Of a DNA stretch of 64,000 bases, positions 54,671 through 63,438 are shown piece after piece (positions within the stretch are counted from its first letter, which is position 1; every line of letters begins with the position of its first letter). The stretch covers positions 1 to 64,000 of the forward strand of contig NZ_MUXZ01000005.1 in the NCBI RefSeq assembly GCF_002015075.1, written 5' to 3'. Made by a program: the position numbers and the translations under genes. The notes beneath the pieces were generated by a model, which was not told where the DNA came from, ran no database searches, and saw only the letters and a program-made list of their open reading frames with translations. This DNA is from Canicola haemoglobinophilus (GTDB taxonomy: Bacteria; Pseudomonadota; Gammaproteobacteria; Enterobacterales; Pasteurellaceae).

Positions 54671-55687
54671 TTATCCTCCAATACTGGCGAGATGATTGCG
54701 TATCCCACTATCGCCACTATGTAAAAAATGATGCTCTCTTTTGCCTTGTAAGGCTGTGGAAATTCGATTTTTTAGCTGTTCTTGCTGTTCATCTGATTGT
54801 AATAAATCTCTCAGTTCAATTCCTTCTTCACCAAATAAACATAAATGCAATTTCCCTTTGGCAGATACTCTCAAACGATTACAGCTTGTACAAAAATTCT
54901 TTTCATAAGGCATAATAAGACCAATTTCACCTTTATAATCAGGATGGGCAAACACTTTGGCTGGCCCATCAGCACGATCTTTTTTCTGTAAGCTCCAGCC
55001 TTCTCTAATCAACTTCTCCGCTAAAACTTGACCAGATAAATGATATTGATGAAAAAATTGATCCATTTCGCCTGTTTGCATCAATTCAATAAAACGCATT
55101 TGAATTGGGCGGTCTTTTACCCAAATTAGGAATTGATCAAATTCTTTATCATTAAGGGATTTCATTAATACTGAATTCACTTTAACTTTGCTATAACCGA
55201 CCTCAAAAGCTCGGTCAATTCCTCGCATAATATCGTGAAATTTATCGACGCCCGTAATAGCATAAAACATTTTAGGATCTAAGCTATCTACGCTTACATT
55301 GATTGAATTTATTCCCGCACTTTTCCAATCATCAACTTGCTTTGCCATTTTGTAGCCATTAGTTGTTAAAGCAATGGTTCTAATCTGATCAATAGCATGA
55401 ATTTGCTCAACAATAGCGAGAAAATCTTTGCGTAAAGTGGGTTCGCCACCTGTGATACGAATTTTTTCTGTACCTAATTGAGCAAAAGTATGTGCCAAAC
55501 GGCGAATTTCAGCGAGATTTAAAAAATGAGGCTTTTCACTTTCTGTCTGGTAACCATTGGGTAAACAATAGTTACAACGAAAATTACACATATCTGTAAT
55601 AGATAGGCGTAAATAATAGTATTTACGTTGAAAAGCATCAATGAGATGATTTTCGGTAAGATGTTGAATAGGAATAGATTGTTGCAC
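54671..55687 (-). CDS. moaA: GTP 3',8-cyclase
   Basis: A radical SAM enzyme of 338 residues starting molybdenum cofactor synthesis. The N-terminal cluster motif is CNFRCNYC and the C-terminal second 4Fe-4S site uses FCTSCNRLRVSAKGKLHLCLF; it ends in the conserved GG needed for activity. It is the first gene of moaACDE. A leader hairpin region resembling the Moco riboswitch precedes it. Confidence 0.96.
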   Translation of the reverse strand: MQQSIPIQHLTENHLIDAFQRKYYYLRLSITDMCNFRCNYCLPNGYQTESEKPHFLNLAEIRRLAHTFAQLGTEKIRITGGEPTLRKDFLAIVEQIHAIDQIRTIALTTNGYKMAKQVDDWKSAGINSINVSVDSLDPKMFYAITGVDKFHDIMRGIDRAFEVGYSKVKVNSVLMKSLNDKEFDQFLIWVKDRPIQMRFIELMQTGEMDQFFHQYHLSGQVLAEKLIREGWSLQKKDRADGPAKVFAHPDYKGEIGLIMPYEKNFCTSCNRLRVSAKGKLHLCLFGEEGIELRDLLQSDEQQEQLKNRISTALQGKREHHFLHSGDSGIRNHLASIGG

Positions 55688-55710
55688 CAGACACCTTTTT
55701 AAATAAGAAA

Positions 55711-55800
55711 GGATAAGTTGTTTCCTATCTTATCCCTGAGCAATGATATTTGCTGGCATTGCTTCCATATTTTTCAACTTAGGAAAGCAAGCTCGGAGTT
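55711..55800 (-). promoter_or_regulatory. Probable molybdenum cofactor (Moco) riboswitch
   Basis: The moaA leader reads ACTCCGAGC, then GGAAGCAATGCC, then CATTGCTCAGGGA and ends in the hairpin GGATAAG...CTTATCC followed by T-rich sequence. This order and the position ahead of moaA fit the Moco RNA family seen in gamma-proteobacteria. The match is from memory of the motif, not an alignment. Confidence 0.6.
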
Positions 55801-55830
55801 ATGCGATAATTTTCCGTATTTTAAAGAAAT

Positions 55831-55926
55831 CTAAGCCATTAGCATAGTAAAAATTGATGATGCTAGAACAATAATTACACCCAGCGCCAATACAACAACG
55901 CTCATAGCATAGCCAAATACACCCAT
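55831..55926 (-). CDS. 31-residue membrane peptide, YnhF-like
   Basis: A tiny ORF with good translation signals: GGAGAG five bases before ATG 55926. The product is about 31 residues, nearly all one hydrophobic helix (VVVLALGVIIVLASSIF). E. coli ynhF, a 29-residue membrane peptide, also lies beside purR, and purR is the next gene here, divergently oriented. Sequence similarity to YnhF is only general, so synteny is the main support. A heptamer repeat tract directly precedes its RBS. Confidence 0.65.
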   Translation of the reverse strand: MGVFGYAMSVVVLALGVIIVLASSIFTMLMA

Positions 55927-55938
55927 TCCACTCTCCTA

Positions 55939-55973
55939 TAATAAATAATAAATAATAAATAATAAATAATAAA
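55939..55973. repeat. Five perfect tandem copies of TAATAAA
   Basis: A 35-bp tract of the 7-mer TAATAAA lies three bases from the small ORF's Shine-Dalgarno. It falls in its 5' leader or promoter spacer and in the purR intergenic region. Simple repeats in Haemophilus promoters can change copy number and expression. Confidence 0.85.
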
Positions 55974-56122
55974 AATTAGCTTGATGAGTTTAAACAAATG
56001 AATCAACAAAGAAATACCTACAAATGATTAAAAGTTGTGATGTAGTGCATAAATTTAAACTTTAAACATTCACCTTATGCCCCTTAATCTTTATAATAAA
56101 TGAAATTTTATGGAGAGATATT

Positions 56123-57124
56123 ATGGCTACAATTAAAGATGTGGCAAAAATGGCTGGCGTATCAACAACGACAGTTTCCCACGTTATCAATAAAACTCGT
56201 TTTGTCGCTCAAGAAACAGAGCAACAAGTTTTACAAGCAATTAAAGAACTCAATTATTCGCCAAGTGCGGTTGCTCGTAGCTTAAAAGTTAATACAACAA
56301 AATCCGTTGGAATGATTGTTACAACTTGTGAAGCCCCTTATTTTGCTGAAATTATTCATTCTGTAGAAGAACATTGCTATCGCCAAGGTTATTCTTTGTT
56401 TTTATGCAATACCCAAAATGATCCAGAAAAAATCAAAAACCATCTGGATATGCTTGCCAAAAAACGTGTTGATGGCTTGCTTGTTATGTGTGCTGAATAC
56501 ACTCAGGACTCTCTAGATCTATTAGCAGCATTTGAAGATCTACCAATGGTCGTTATGGATTGGGGTCCATACAATGAACATACAGATCTCATTCAAGACA
56601 ATAGTTTATGTGGCGGATACCTTGCTACAAAATATCTTATCGATAATGGGCATAAAGATATTGGCATCATCTCTGGTGAATTGAAAAAAACTACGGCGAT
56701 AACACGTTATCAGGGATTTGAAAAGGCAATGCAAGAGGCTAATTTAACCATAAATCCTGACTGGATCATGGAAGGTTTCTTTGAACCTGAAGATGGTTAC
56801 GAATGTATGAATAAAATTCTTGTACAAGATAAACTACCTACCGCAGTTTTTTGCTGTAATGATGTAATGGCATTAGGAGCAATTTCTGCTATTGGTGAAA
56901 AAGGCTTAAAAGTACCAGATGATATTTCAATAATTGGCTATGACAATATTCATGCTTCACGTTTCTTTTCTCCACCATTAACAACTGTACACCAATCAAA
57001 ATCTCGTTTAGGCGTGCAAGCAATCAATTTGTTATTTAAGCGGATTGGTGAAAAATCAGGAGAGCATGAGGTTATTGAGCTTCATCCAGAACTGGTTATC
57101 CGTAAATCTGTTAAAGCTATATAA
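56123..57124 (+). CDS. purR: Purine repressor
   Basis: A LacI-family repressor of 333 residues using hypoxanthine or guanine as corepressor. The N-terminal DNA-binding headpiece MATIKDVAKMAGVSTTTVSHVINKTRFVAQET includes the hinge VARSLK; the core is a periplasmic-binding-like domain. It should bind the PurR box at purE (52849). RBS GGAGAGATATT. I see no PurR box at its own promoter. Confidence 0.94.
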   Translation: MATIKDVAKMAGVSTTTVSHVINKTRFVAQETEQQVLQAIKELNYSPSAVARSLKVNTTKSVGMIVTTCEAPYFAEIIHSVEEHCYRQGYSLFLCNTQNDPEKIKNHLDMLAKKRVDGLLVMCAEYTQDSLDLLAAFEDLPMVVMDWGPYNEHTDLIQDNSLCGGYLATKYLIDNGHKDIGIISGELKKTTAITRYQGFEKAMQEANLTINPDWIMEGFFEPEDGYECMNKILVQDKLPTAVFCCNDVMALGAISAIGEKGLKVPDDISIIGYDNIHASRFFSPPLTTVHQSKSRLGVQAINLLFKRIGEKSGEHEVIELHPELVIRKSVKAI

Positions 57125-57162
57125 AAAGAATGCCCATAATTTAGTTTATGGGCATTCTTTTT
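57123..57162. terminator. Bidirectional terminator between purR and cysB
   Basis: A 17-bp perfect stem (57123-57139 with 57146-57162) with A and T runs, between convergent genes. Confidence 0.93.
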
Positions 57163-58132
57163 ATCGATTATCCAATTGAATATGTTCAAACAATTTTTTC
57201 ACAGCATTATTATCTCTTAATCTTTCCGCTTGCTCGACTAATGATTTGGTTAATTGCGGTGAAAAATACTGAATAAAATCGTACATATAATTTCTTAAAA
57301 AGACACTATGCTTAAAAGCTATCTGTGTCATACTCGATCTAAATAAATGACTTGCATCTATTGCAACCAAATCTGTATCAGCTTCGGTGTGGGCCATTGA
57401 TGCCATAATCCCCACACCTAACCCTAAGCGCACGTAAGTTTTAATCACATCAGCATCCGTTGCAGTAAACACAATATTAGGCAATAAACCAGCACTATTA
57501 AAGGCATAATCTAAATCCGAAACCCCAGTAAAACCAAAGGTGTAGGTAACTAAAGGATATTTACCTAACTCCTCAATAGTTAAATTTTTGCATTGTGCTA
57601 AAGGATGATCGGGTTTAACAATCACAGATCTGTTCCACATATAGCAAGGCAATAAAACCACGTCATCAAAAAGATATTGCGCTTCTGTTGTAATAGCTAG
57701 ATCAACCTCTCCAGATAATAATGCATCATATATTTGTGTTGGTGAGCCTTGATGAATATGTAAGCTAACCTCAGGATATTGCTTAGAAAAAAGCTCAATT
57801 ACGGAAGGTAACATATAGCGTGCTTGTGTGTTTGTTGTTGCAATACGTAAAACTCCGCAATTTGGACGAGTATATTCATTCGCAATTGCTTTAATACTCT
57901 GAGTTTTAACAAGTAATTCTCTCGCAACATTAACAATTTTTGCGCCAGCTGGTGTTAACCCTTTAATATGTTTACCATTGCGCTCAAAAATTTCCAAGCC
58001 TAGTTCATCTTCTAGCAATCGAACTTGTTTGCTAATCCCTGGCTGAGAGGTAAACAAAGCATTAGCTGCCTCAGTTACATTCATATTTTGATTAACAATT
58101 TCAACAATATAACGAAGTTGTTGGATTTTCAT
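57161..58132 (-). CDS. cysB: LysR-family regulator CysB
   Basis: The activator of sulfate assimilation and cysteine synthesis, 323 residues. The N-terminal winged HTH (MKIQQLRYIVEIVNQNMNVTEAANALFTSQPGISKQVRLLEDELG) is followed by a cofactor domain with the TTNTQARYMLP and TFGFTGVSDLDYAF segments that bind sulfate/N-acetylserine in CysB. It stands alone with terminators both sides. Confidence 0.93.
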   Translation of the reverse strand: MKIQQLRYIVEIVNQNMNVTEAANALFTSQPGISKQVRLLEDELGLEIFERNGKHIKGLTPAGAKIVNVARELLVKTQSIKAIANEYTRPNCGVLRIATTNTQARYMLPSVIELFSKQYPEVSLHIHQGSPTQIYDALLSGEVDLAITTEAQYLFDDVVLLPCYMWNRSVIVKPDHPLAQCKNLTIEELGKYPLVTYTFGFTGVSDLDYAFNSAGLLPNIVFTATDADVIKTYVRLGLGVGIMASMAHTEADTDLVAIDASHLFRSSMTQIAFKHSVFLRNYMYDFIQYFSPQLTKSLVEQAERLRDNNAVKKLFEHIQLDNR

Positions 58133-58163
58133 AGCAATACCTAGACTATCAATTAGAAAAAAA

Positions 58164-58183
58164 AGGTGCGTTAAAACGCACCT
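58164..58183 (-). terminator. Terminator of grxD
   Basis: AGGTGCGTT pairs with AACGCACCT; on the minus strand it is followed by TTTTTTTT. Confidence 0.85.
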
Positions 58184-58195
58184 ATCATGAAAGAA

Positions 58196-58525
58196 TTATT
58201 CTTGTGGATGACGAGCGGCAACCTCAGCTAATAACGGCTGTAGCTCACCTTGTTGAAACATTTCCAACATGATGTCACAACCGCCAATTAATTCACCTTC
58301 AACCCATAATTGTGGGAACGTTGGCCAATTAGCATAAACAGGCAATTCTGCGCGAATATCTGGATGCTGTAAAATGTCAACATAGCCAAAAGGGACTTTA
58401 CAATTAATTAAGGCTTCAACTGCTCTTGCTGAAAATCCACATGAAGGGAATTTAGGAGAACCTTTCATATAAATAAGGATTGGATTTTCACTGATTTGTT
58501 TTTTGATTTTGTCTAAAGTTTCCAT
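58196..58525 (-). CDS. grxD: Monothiol glutaredoxin (CGFS type)
   Basis: A 109-residue Grx4-like protein that binds a 2Fe-2S cluster with glutathione and delivers it to client proteins. The signature KGSPKFPSCGFSARAVEAL includes the single active-site Cys; WPTFPQLWVEGELIGGCDIMLEM is the glutathione-binding part. RBS AGAGAAATATT. Confidence 0.95.
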   Translation of the reverse strand: METLDKIKKQISENPILIYMKGSPKFPSCGFSARAVEALINCKVPFGYVDILQHPDIRAELPVYANWPTFPQLWVEGELIGGCDIMLEMFQQGELQPLLAEVAARHPQE

Positions 58526-58603
58526 AATATTTCTCTTAAGTTAAATTCGGGTTAAATTGTAGCATAAGTACAATGGAAATAGTCAAGTTAAAGAAAGTTT
58601 TGA

Positions 58604-59383
58604 CTACCAACTTCCCCCAGCTCCACCTCCGCCAAAGCTACCACCGCCAAATCCGCCACCAGAGCTTGAGCCTCCACCAAATCCTCCTGAAAATCCACCA
58701 CCAGAACGTCTTCGTGATAAAGTGGACTGGCGAATAATGCGATCAAAATCTTGACTACTTGGGCTAATATAAGGTTTTCTACGCCAGCTTAGCTCACCAA
58801 ATAGAACAAATAGTACAAAAACAGCGATCATAAAAATAGGAATATAGTCTTCCCAGCTATTTTCTTGCTGATGAGGCTCATATTCTCTTTTACTTGCTGC
58901 AATAATATAATCTAACCCCTTATTAAGCCCCTTAGCATAAAAACCTTGCTTAAACTCAGGCATAATAACATTACGGATGATTTGCGATAAAAAGGCATCT
59001 GGCAAAGCTCCTTCTAGTCCTTGTCCAGTGGCAATAAACATCTTACGATCGTTCATAGCTACAAGCATCAAAACGCCATTATCTAATCCTTTTCTACCAA
59101 TTCCCCATTTATCTCCTAACTCAAAAGCATATTGAGAAATAGGATAATCTCCTGTGGTTGTGATCATAACAATGGCTATTTGTGAGCTAGTTTCTTTAGC
59201 ATAGGCTGCTAGTTTTTCTTCTAAAAACTGCTTTTCCTGTGTATGTAATGTTTTGGTATAGTCATTCACATATTGAAAAGGAGTTGGAGGTGTAGGAAAA
59301 CTAGCAGCTAATGCAGTTTGAGAAAACAAAAAAATCAGAAAAAGCACCGCTCTTTTTTGCCAAGATACAAAAAAATTAATCAT
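58604..59383 (-). CDS. TPM-domain protein with Gly-rich tail (YgcG-like)
   Basis: A 259-residue envelope protein. A signal peptide (to about LAASFP) is followed by a TPM domain (about 30-170: TLHTQEKQFLEEKLAAYAKETSSQIAIVMITT...), a membrane helix near 190-205 and a C-terminal tail rich in Gly/Ser ending GGGGAGGSW. ATG 59383, behind GAGG, overlaps the previous gene by eight bases. Function is unknown; relatives accompany LemA and are linked to membrane stress or protein quality control. Confidence 0.85.
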   Translation of the reverse strand: MINFFVSWQKRAVLFLIFLFSQTALAASFPTPPTPFQYVNDYTKTLHTQEKQFLEEKLAAYAKETSSQIAIVMITTTGDYPISQYAFELGDKWGIGRKGLDNGVLMLVAMNDRKMFIATGQGLEGALPDAFLSQIIRNVIMPEFKQGFYAKGLNKGLDYIIAASKREYEPHQQENSWEDYIPIFMIAVFVLFVLFGELSWRRKPYISPSSQDFDRIIRQSTLSRRRSGGGFSGGFGGGSSSGGGFGGGSFGGGGAGGSW

Positions 59384-59819
59384 TAATGATGACCTCATTA
59401 TCTAATTCATTTTGATCATTTTCTTGAATAGAAAAATACAGTGCTAATTTTTCCCCAATCTGATCTATTGCTCTAACAACACCTAAAGAATACTGATTAG
59501 CTTTAAAAAAGCTTACCATTTCATCACATTGCATACGCCAAAATTCATCTCCAACATATTGATGAATTCCAATGTCACCAATAATTGCACATTGATGATC
59601 CTTATGCGCAATATAAATCAGTACAGCATTCTTTAATTTTGTATTTCCCATAGCCAAATCATCAAAAATTTCTAGTGCTCGATTATATGCGGAATGAGAA
59701 GAATGATTTATATGACGCTCAATATATACTCTTAACTCAGCTGAAGAATTGAGCTCAAGGCGACTAATTGCCGCCTCAATTTGTTTTTTATTAAAGGGAA
59801 TACGAGAAAACAAAGACAT
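59376..59819 (-). CDS. Short TPM-domain protein
   Basis: A 147-residue cytoplasmic TPM-domain protein without signal peptide (MSLFSRIPFNKKQIEAAISRLELNSSAELRVYIERH..., then AVLIYIAHKDHQCAIIGDIGIHQYVG). I choose ATG 59819; an in-frame GTG at 59831 lies in an uptake signal. It is the middle gene of lemA-TPM-TPM. Its closeness to the next gene implies joint function, which is not known. Confidence 0.82.
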   Translation of the reverse strand: MSLFSRIPFNKKQIEAAISRLELNSSAELRVYIERHINHSSHSAYNRALEIFDDLAMGNTKLKNAVLIYIAHKDHQCAIIGDIGIHQYVGDEFWRMQCDEMVSFFKANQYSLGVVRAIDQIGEKLALYFSIQENDQNELDNEVIIND

Positions 59820-59832
59820 TTTTGACCGCACT

Positions 59833-60414
59833 TTAATTGAAATTTACAACAGGTGCATTCTCAGCACCAGAAGCTGATTTAAAATAAGGCTTTTCTTTGA
59901 AACCAAAGATCATCGCTGTAAACTTAGCTGGAAATTGACGTACTTTTTGATTGTATTCTCGAGCTGCTTCGTTAAATTTATTACGAGCGACATTGATACG
60001 ATTTTCTACACCTTCCAATTGGGCCTGTAAATTCATAAAGCCATCATGCGCTTTTAATTCAGGATATTTTTCTACTGTCACTAACAAGCGAGATAAGGCA
60101 GAACCTATATTATTCTGACTTTGTTGGAATTGAGTTAATTGATCTTCAGTCATATTTGTCGGATCAATTTTTGTTTGTGTCGCTTGAGAACGAGCTTTAA
60201 TCACACTAGTCAATGTTTCTTGCTCAAAATTAGCTTGACCTTTAACAGTATTAACCAAGTTAGGAATTAAATCTGCACGATGTTGATATTGTGATTCCAC
60301 ATTTGCCCAAACAGAATCAATTTTTTCTTCTGCTTGGACTAATCCGTTATAACTACTCATTAGTGCAAAGCCAATTGCCACTGCGACAATAATTAAGCCA
60401 AATAATTTTTTCAT
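59833..60414 (-). CDS. lemA: LemA-family protein
   Basis: A 193-residue LemA protein: one N-terminal membrane helix (about 5-25) then a long helical coiled-coil domain (SYNGLVQAEEKIDSVWANVESQYQHRADLIPNLVNTVKG..., ending FPAKFTAMIFGFKEKPYF). It leads an operon with two TPM-domain genes. The biochemical role is unknown; the lemA-TPM combination is widespread in bacteria. RBS AAGGAACTAAA. Confidence 0.9.
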   Translation of the reverse strand: MKKLFGLIIVAVAIGFALMSSYNGLVQAEEKIDSVWANVESQYQHRADLIPNLVNTVKGQANFEQETLTSVIKARSQATQTKIDPTNMTEDQLTQFQQSQNNIGSALSRLLVTVEKYPELKAHDGFMNLQAQLEGVENRINVARNKFNEAAREYNQKVRQFPAKFTAMIFGFKEKPYFKSASGAENAPVVNFN

Positions 60415-60441
60415 TTTAGTTCCTTATTTATACTAAATAAT

Positions 60442-60469
60442 AAAGCCCTAAACTTTCATTTAGGGCTTT
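60442..60469. terminator. Terminator of ompA
   Basis: AAAGCCCTAAA pairs with TTTAGGGCTTT, placed after the ompA stop on the minus strand; both flanks allow bidirectional use. Confidence 0.85.
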
Positions 60470-60503
60470 TTATAAAATTCAGTAAAGTGTTACAAATTAT
60501 ATA

Positions 60504-61532
60504 TTATTTGTCACCTTTAACTGCGATTTCAACACGACGGTCTTCAGCTAAACATGCGATTAATGCTTTGCGACTTTTAACAGCGTCACATTTAGCACCA
60601 GTAACTGGGTTTGCTTCACCGTAACCTGTTGCAGTAATAGCATCTTGAGCAACACCTTTAGATACTAAATAAGTAGCTACTGTATCAGCACGACGTTGAG
60701 ATAATTTTAAGTTTGCTGCATCAGAACCGATACGGTCTGTGTAACCAGCAACAGAAACTTGTGCTGCTTTTAATTGAGCGATTTCACCGTAGATACCATC
60801 TAAAGTTTGTTGCGCTTCAGGTTTTAATGTTGCTTTACCGAATGCGAAAGTAACATCAGAGTTTAAGTTGAAAGTTTTGCTTACAACTTCAGGAGCAACT
60901 TGAGCAACTTGACCGAAACGGTAAGATAAGCCTGCAGTTACAGAACCGATGCTTGGAGTATAGTCTAAACGAGCACCTGTTGTATCATTATGGATTTTAC
61001 CAACGCCTTTAACCCATTGATATTCTACGCGTAACGCTAGTTCTGGTAATGATGGTAAGTTGTATTCAACACCAGCTGCGAAAACTGGAGATACTTTTAA
61101 GCTATTTTGTTTAGTTGGCTCTATAACAGAATAATCGTGAGTTACAGTGTAATCAGAGCGGATTAAAGCTGCACCAACGCGACCATAAACGTCTAAACCT
61201 TCTAATACTGGGTAACTAGCTTTTAAGCTTAAATGAGCGCCATGATTAGTATGTTTAGACTCAGTCTTTCCATTAACTCGACCTTTAGCACGACCAAAAT
61301 CATCGTAACCTAATTCTACAGCAAAGTTATCAGTAATTTGGTAACCACCAAACACACCATAAGTTACAGAGTTGCGTAATGTTCCTGTTTTATCAGTTTC
61401 TAATTGTGTGAATCCATCGTGGAAAGATGCCCAACCTGCTTTAGCACCAACATAAAATGTGTTTGCTTGTGGAGCTGCTTGTACAGATGCTGCTAAACCA
61501 GCGATAGCTAATGCGATTGCAGTTTTTTTCAT
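60504..61532 (-). CDS. ompA: OmpA-family outer-membrane protein (P5)
   Basis: The major porin-like adhesin P5, 342 residues. A signal peptide ends at VQAAPQANTFYVG. An eight-strand barrel (about 21-205) has variable loops, such as the loop near SKHTNHGAH. The C-terminal OmpA peptidoglycan-binding domain has DVTFAFGKATLKPEAQQTLDGI and GYTDRIGSDAANLKLSQRRADTVATYLVSKG. Codon use is that of a highly expressed gene. Its leader contains two perfect hairpins. Confidence 0.95.
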   Translation of the reverse strand: MKKTAIALAIAGLAASVQAAPQANTFYVGAKAGWASFHDGFTQLETDKTGTLRNSVTYGVFGGYQITDNFAVELGYDDFGRAKGRVNGKTESKHTNHGAHLSLKASYPVLEGLDVYGRVGAALIRSDYTVTHDYSVIEPTKQNSLKVSPVFAAGVEYNLPSLPELALRVEYQWVKGVGKIHNDTTGARLDYTPSIGSVTAGLSYRFGQVAQVAPEVVSKTFNLNSDVTFAFGKATLKPEAQQTLDGIYGEIAQLKAAQVSVAGYTDRIGSDAANLKLSQRRADTVATYLVSKGVAQDAITATGYGEANPVTGAKCDAVKSRKALIACLAEDRRVEIAVKGDK

Positions 61533-61606
61533 TTGGATGATCCTCTATTTAGTCATCAATATTAATATAATATGTACTCCAAATCTAAATCTAATAGATT
61601 AGGATT

Positions 61607-61627
61607 TAAACACCTAATAGGTGTTTA
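61607..61627 (-). promoter_or_regulatory. Hairpins in the ompA leader
   Basis: TAAACACCTA pairs with TAGGTGTTTA around one base, and AATCTA/TAGATT forms a second dyad at about 61589-61601, both upstream of the ompA start. There is no U tract, so this is not an obvious terminator. E. coli ompA also uses 5' leader hairpins for mRNA stability. Confidence 0.45.
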
Positions 61628-61711
61628 GCGCAATATTACCCTCTTTTTGCCCAAAGGTAAAACTTTTTTTATAAAAAATAAACTTTTAGCGTATGACATT
61701 TGTATTCTTGA

Positions 61712-63250
61712 CTAAATCTTGAGCATTTTTTCAATTGTTTTAGCTTTGACTAAAAATGCCTTTCTTTCGCTACTTGCCATCTGACTACTTGTTCCTGGTA
61801 GCTTAACTTTTAAAGGATTAACTGGTCTTCCATTAATATGAAACTCATAATGTAAATGTGCACCGGTAGAACGACCAGTGTTGCCCGATAATGCTATGCG
61901 TTGCCCTCTTTTTACTGATTGACCGGCTTTTACTAATGAGCGACTTAAATGCATATAAACAGTCTGATATTCTCTGCCATGTCTAATCATAATATAGCGA
62001 CCAGCACCATTAGCCTGATAAGCCACTTTTTCTACAATTCCATCTGCTGGAGCTATTATTGGTGTGCCTACAGGAATAGCAAAGTCAACTCCTTTATGTG
62101 GTCTTATTCGACCTGTGACAGGGTGACGCCGAGCAGGGTTAAAGTGAGAGGAAATTCGAGCTTGATGCAACAAAGGGGAACGAGCAAAACCTTTACCTAA
62201 GGTTTCTCCTTGGCGGTTGTAATAACGCCCATTGCTTGCTTGAATGGCATAATAACTTTTACCTCCAGACACAATATGGATAGCTTCTACATTACCTTGC
62301 CCTGTTAATTTATCATCCAAATATTCTCTTGATACTAAAACTGCGAATTTATCACCTTTTTTTAATTTATTAATACTTACTTGCCATTGAAGTGCGGTGG
62401 TTAATTGGTTAATTTGTTTCTTATTCAGCCCTAATGTTTTTAAGCTAGCAGAAAATGCCCCGTTTATCTGACCTTTCAGTACATCTTTTCTCCAAACACT
62501 TTTCTTCTCCAAAATCTGACGTTTAAAATTGTTTTCATCTATTCGCTCATAAATCCGCTCTTCACGCGCAGAAATTAGCCAATTTAAATACTCTAAGTTA
62601 CCATCATTATCTAGTATCCAGTATATTTGTTGACCTGCTTTCAACTTTTTTAATTCGGGATAGTCAGCAAGTAACTTATTGCTAGTCTCTTCCCCTAATC
62701 CTGAATTTTCTAGCACATCTTTTAAGGTATCACCATTAACAATAGTATGCGTAAATTGATCTTTGATCCGCATTGCCTGATCTGCTACATCTAATAAACT
62801 GTTTAAAGCGTCCTTAGCATCATCAGGTAAAGATGACATCTCGCTATCTTCTAGATTAACTTGATCAACCTCATCATCCTGACCATCTAAATCGTCATAA
62901 GATAAATCAGTTTCAGTTTTCTCATTCTCTACTGAAACTTTATTGGTTTTTGTTAAAGTTGATTCATTTGTGTTATCAACAAGGATTTTCATATCTTTAT
63001 CTTGAACATCGATAAATTCTCCATGCTGAGTAGATGCTGGATGTTTTATCACGTCCTTGTCTAAAGAAACATTGTGAAGGTTTTGTTGGTCCGAGGATGT
63101 GAGAGCTGTAACATTTTCAGTCACGACTTTGTTTTTCAAAGATAAAGTAATACCAATTAAAATAGATAAAATAGCGAAGAAAAAAATAGCGACTTTTGTA
63201 CGCAATTTCTTTCTACGTCTATCTCGGGCTAATTTAATGTGATACACCAT
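61712..63250 (-). CDS. mepM: M23 murein endopeptidase (MepM type)
   Basis: A periplasmic DD-endopeptidase that opens peptidoglycan crosslinks for growth. It has 512 residues: an N-terminal membrane anchor (about 18-40), an acidic linker (90-160), a LysM/OapA-like region (DQFTHTIVNGDTLKDVLENSG) and a C-terminal peptidase M23 domain with zinc ligands in RIRPHKGVDFAIPVGTP and GAHLHYEFHINGRPV. It is divergent from znuC, as in E. coli mepM-znu. Confidence 0.93.
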   Translation of the reverse strand: MVYHIKLARDRRRKKLRTKVAIFFFAILSILIGITLSLKNKVVTENVTALTSSDQQNLHNVSLDKDVIKHPASTQHGEFIDVQDKDMKILVDNTNESTLTKTNKVSVENEKTETDLSYDDLDGQDDEVDQVNLEDSEMSSLPDDAKDALNSLLDVADQAMRIKDQFTHTIVNGDTLKDVLENSGLGEETSNKLLADYPELKKLKAGQQIYWILDNDGNLEYLNWLISAREERIYERIDENNFKRQILEKKSVWRKDVLKGQINGAFSASLKTLGLNKKQINQLTTALQWQVSINKLKKGDKFAVLVSREYLDDKLTGQGNVEAIHIVSGGKSYYAIQASNGRYYNRQGETLGKGFARSPLLHQARISSHFNPARRHPVTGRIRPHKGVDFAIPVGTPIIAPADGIVEKVAYQANGAGRYIMIRHGREYQTVYMHLSRSLVKAGQSVKRGQRIALSGNTGRSTGAHLHYEFHINGRPVNPLKVKLPGTSSQMASSERKAFLVKAKTIEKMLKI

Positions 63251-63438
63251 TTTGAATAAACAACCTTGTAAAAATTTGGGGCTCTAGTAAGACAGAGGAT
63301 TTTACTAAAAATTCATTTCATTTCGTAAAAAATAAAACAAATGAATACTTTATATGCATAAATCTCGAGCATACTTGTTAAATAAAGGAAAATAAGCTAT
63401 TTTTTCACCTCACTTTCACAGCATATCTTTTGTTTACC

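Noticed and set aside
56100..56285. 61-codon frame at the purR start
   Set aside because: Overlaps the purR headpiece in another frame; purR is clearly the coding frame.
63251..63438. Zur box between mepM and znuC
   Set aside because: Only a loosely spaced ATTCATTT/AAATGAAT pair is visible; no compact Zur palindrome.
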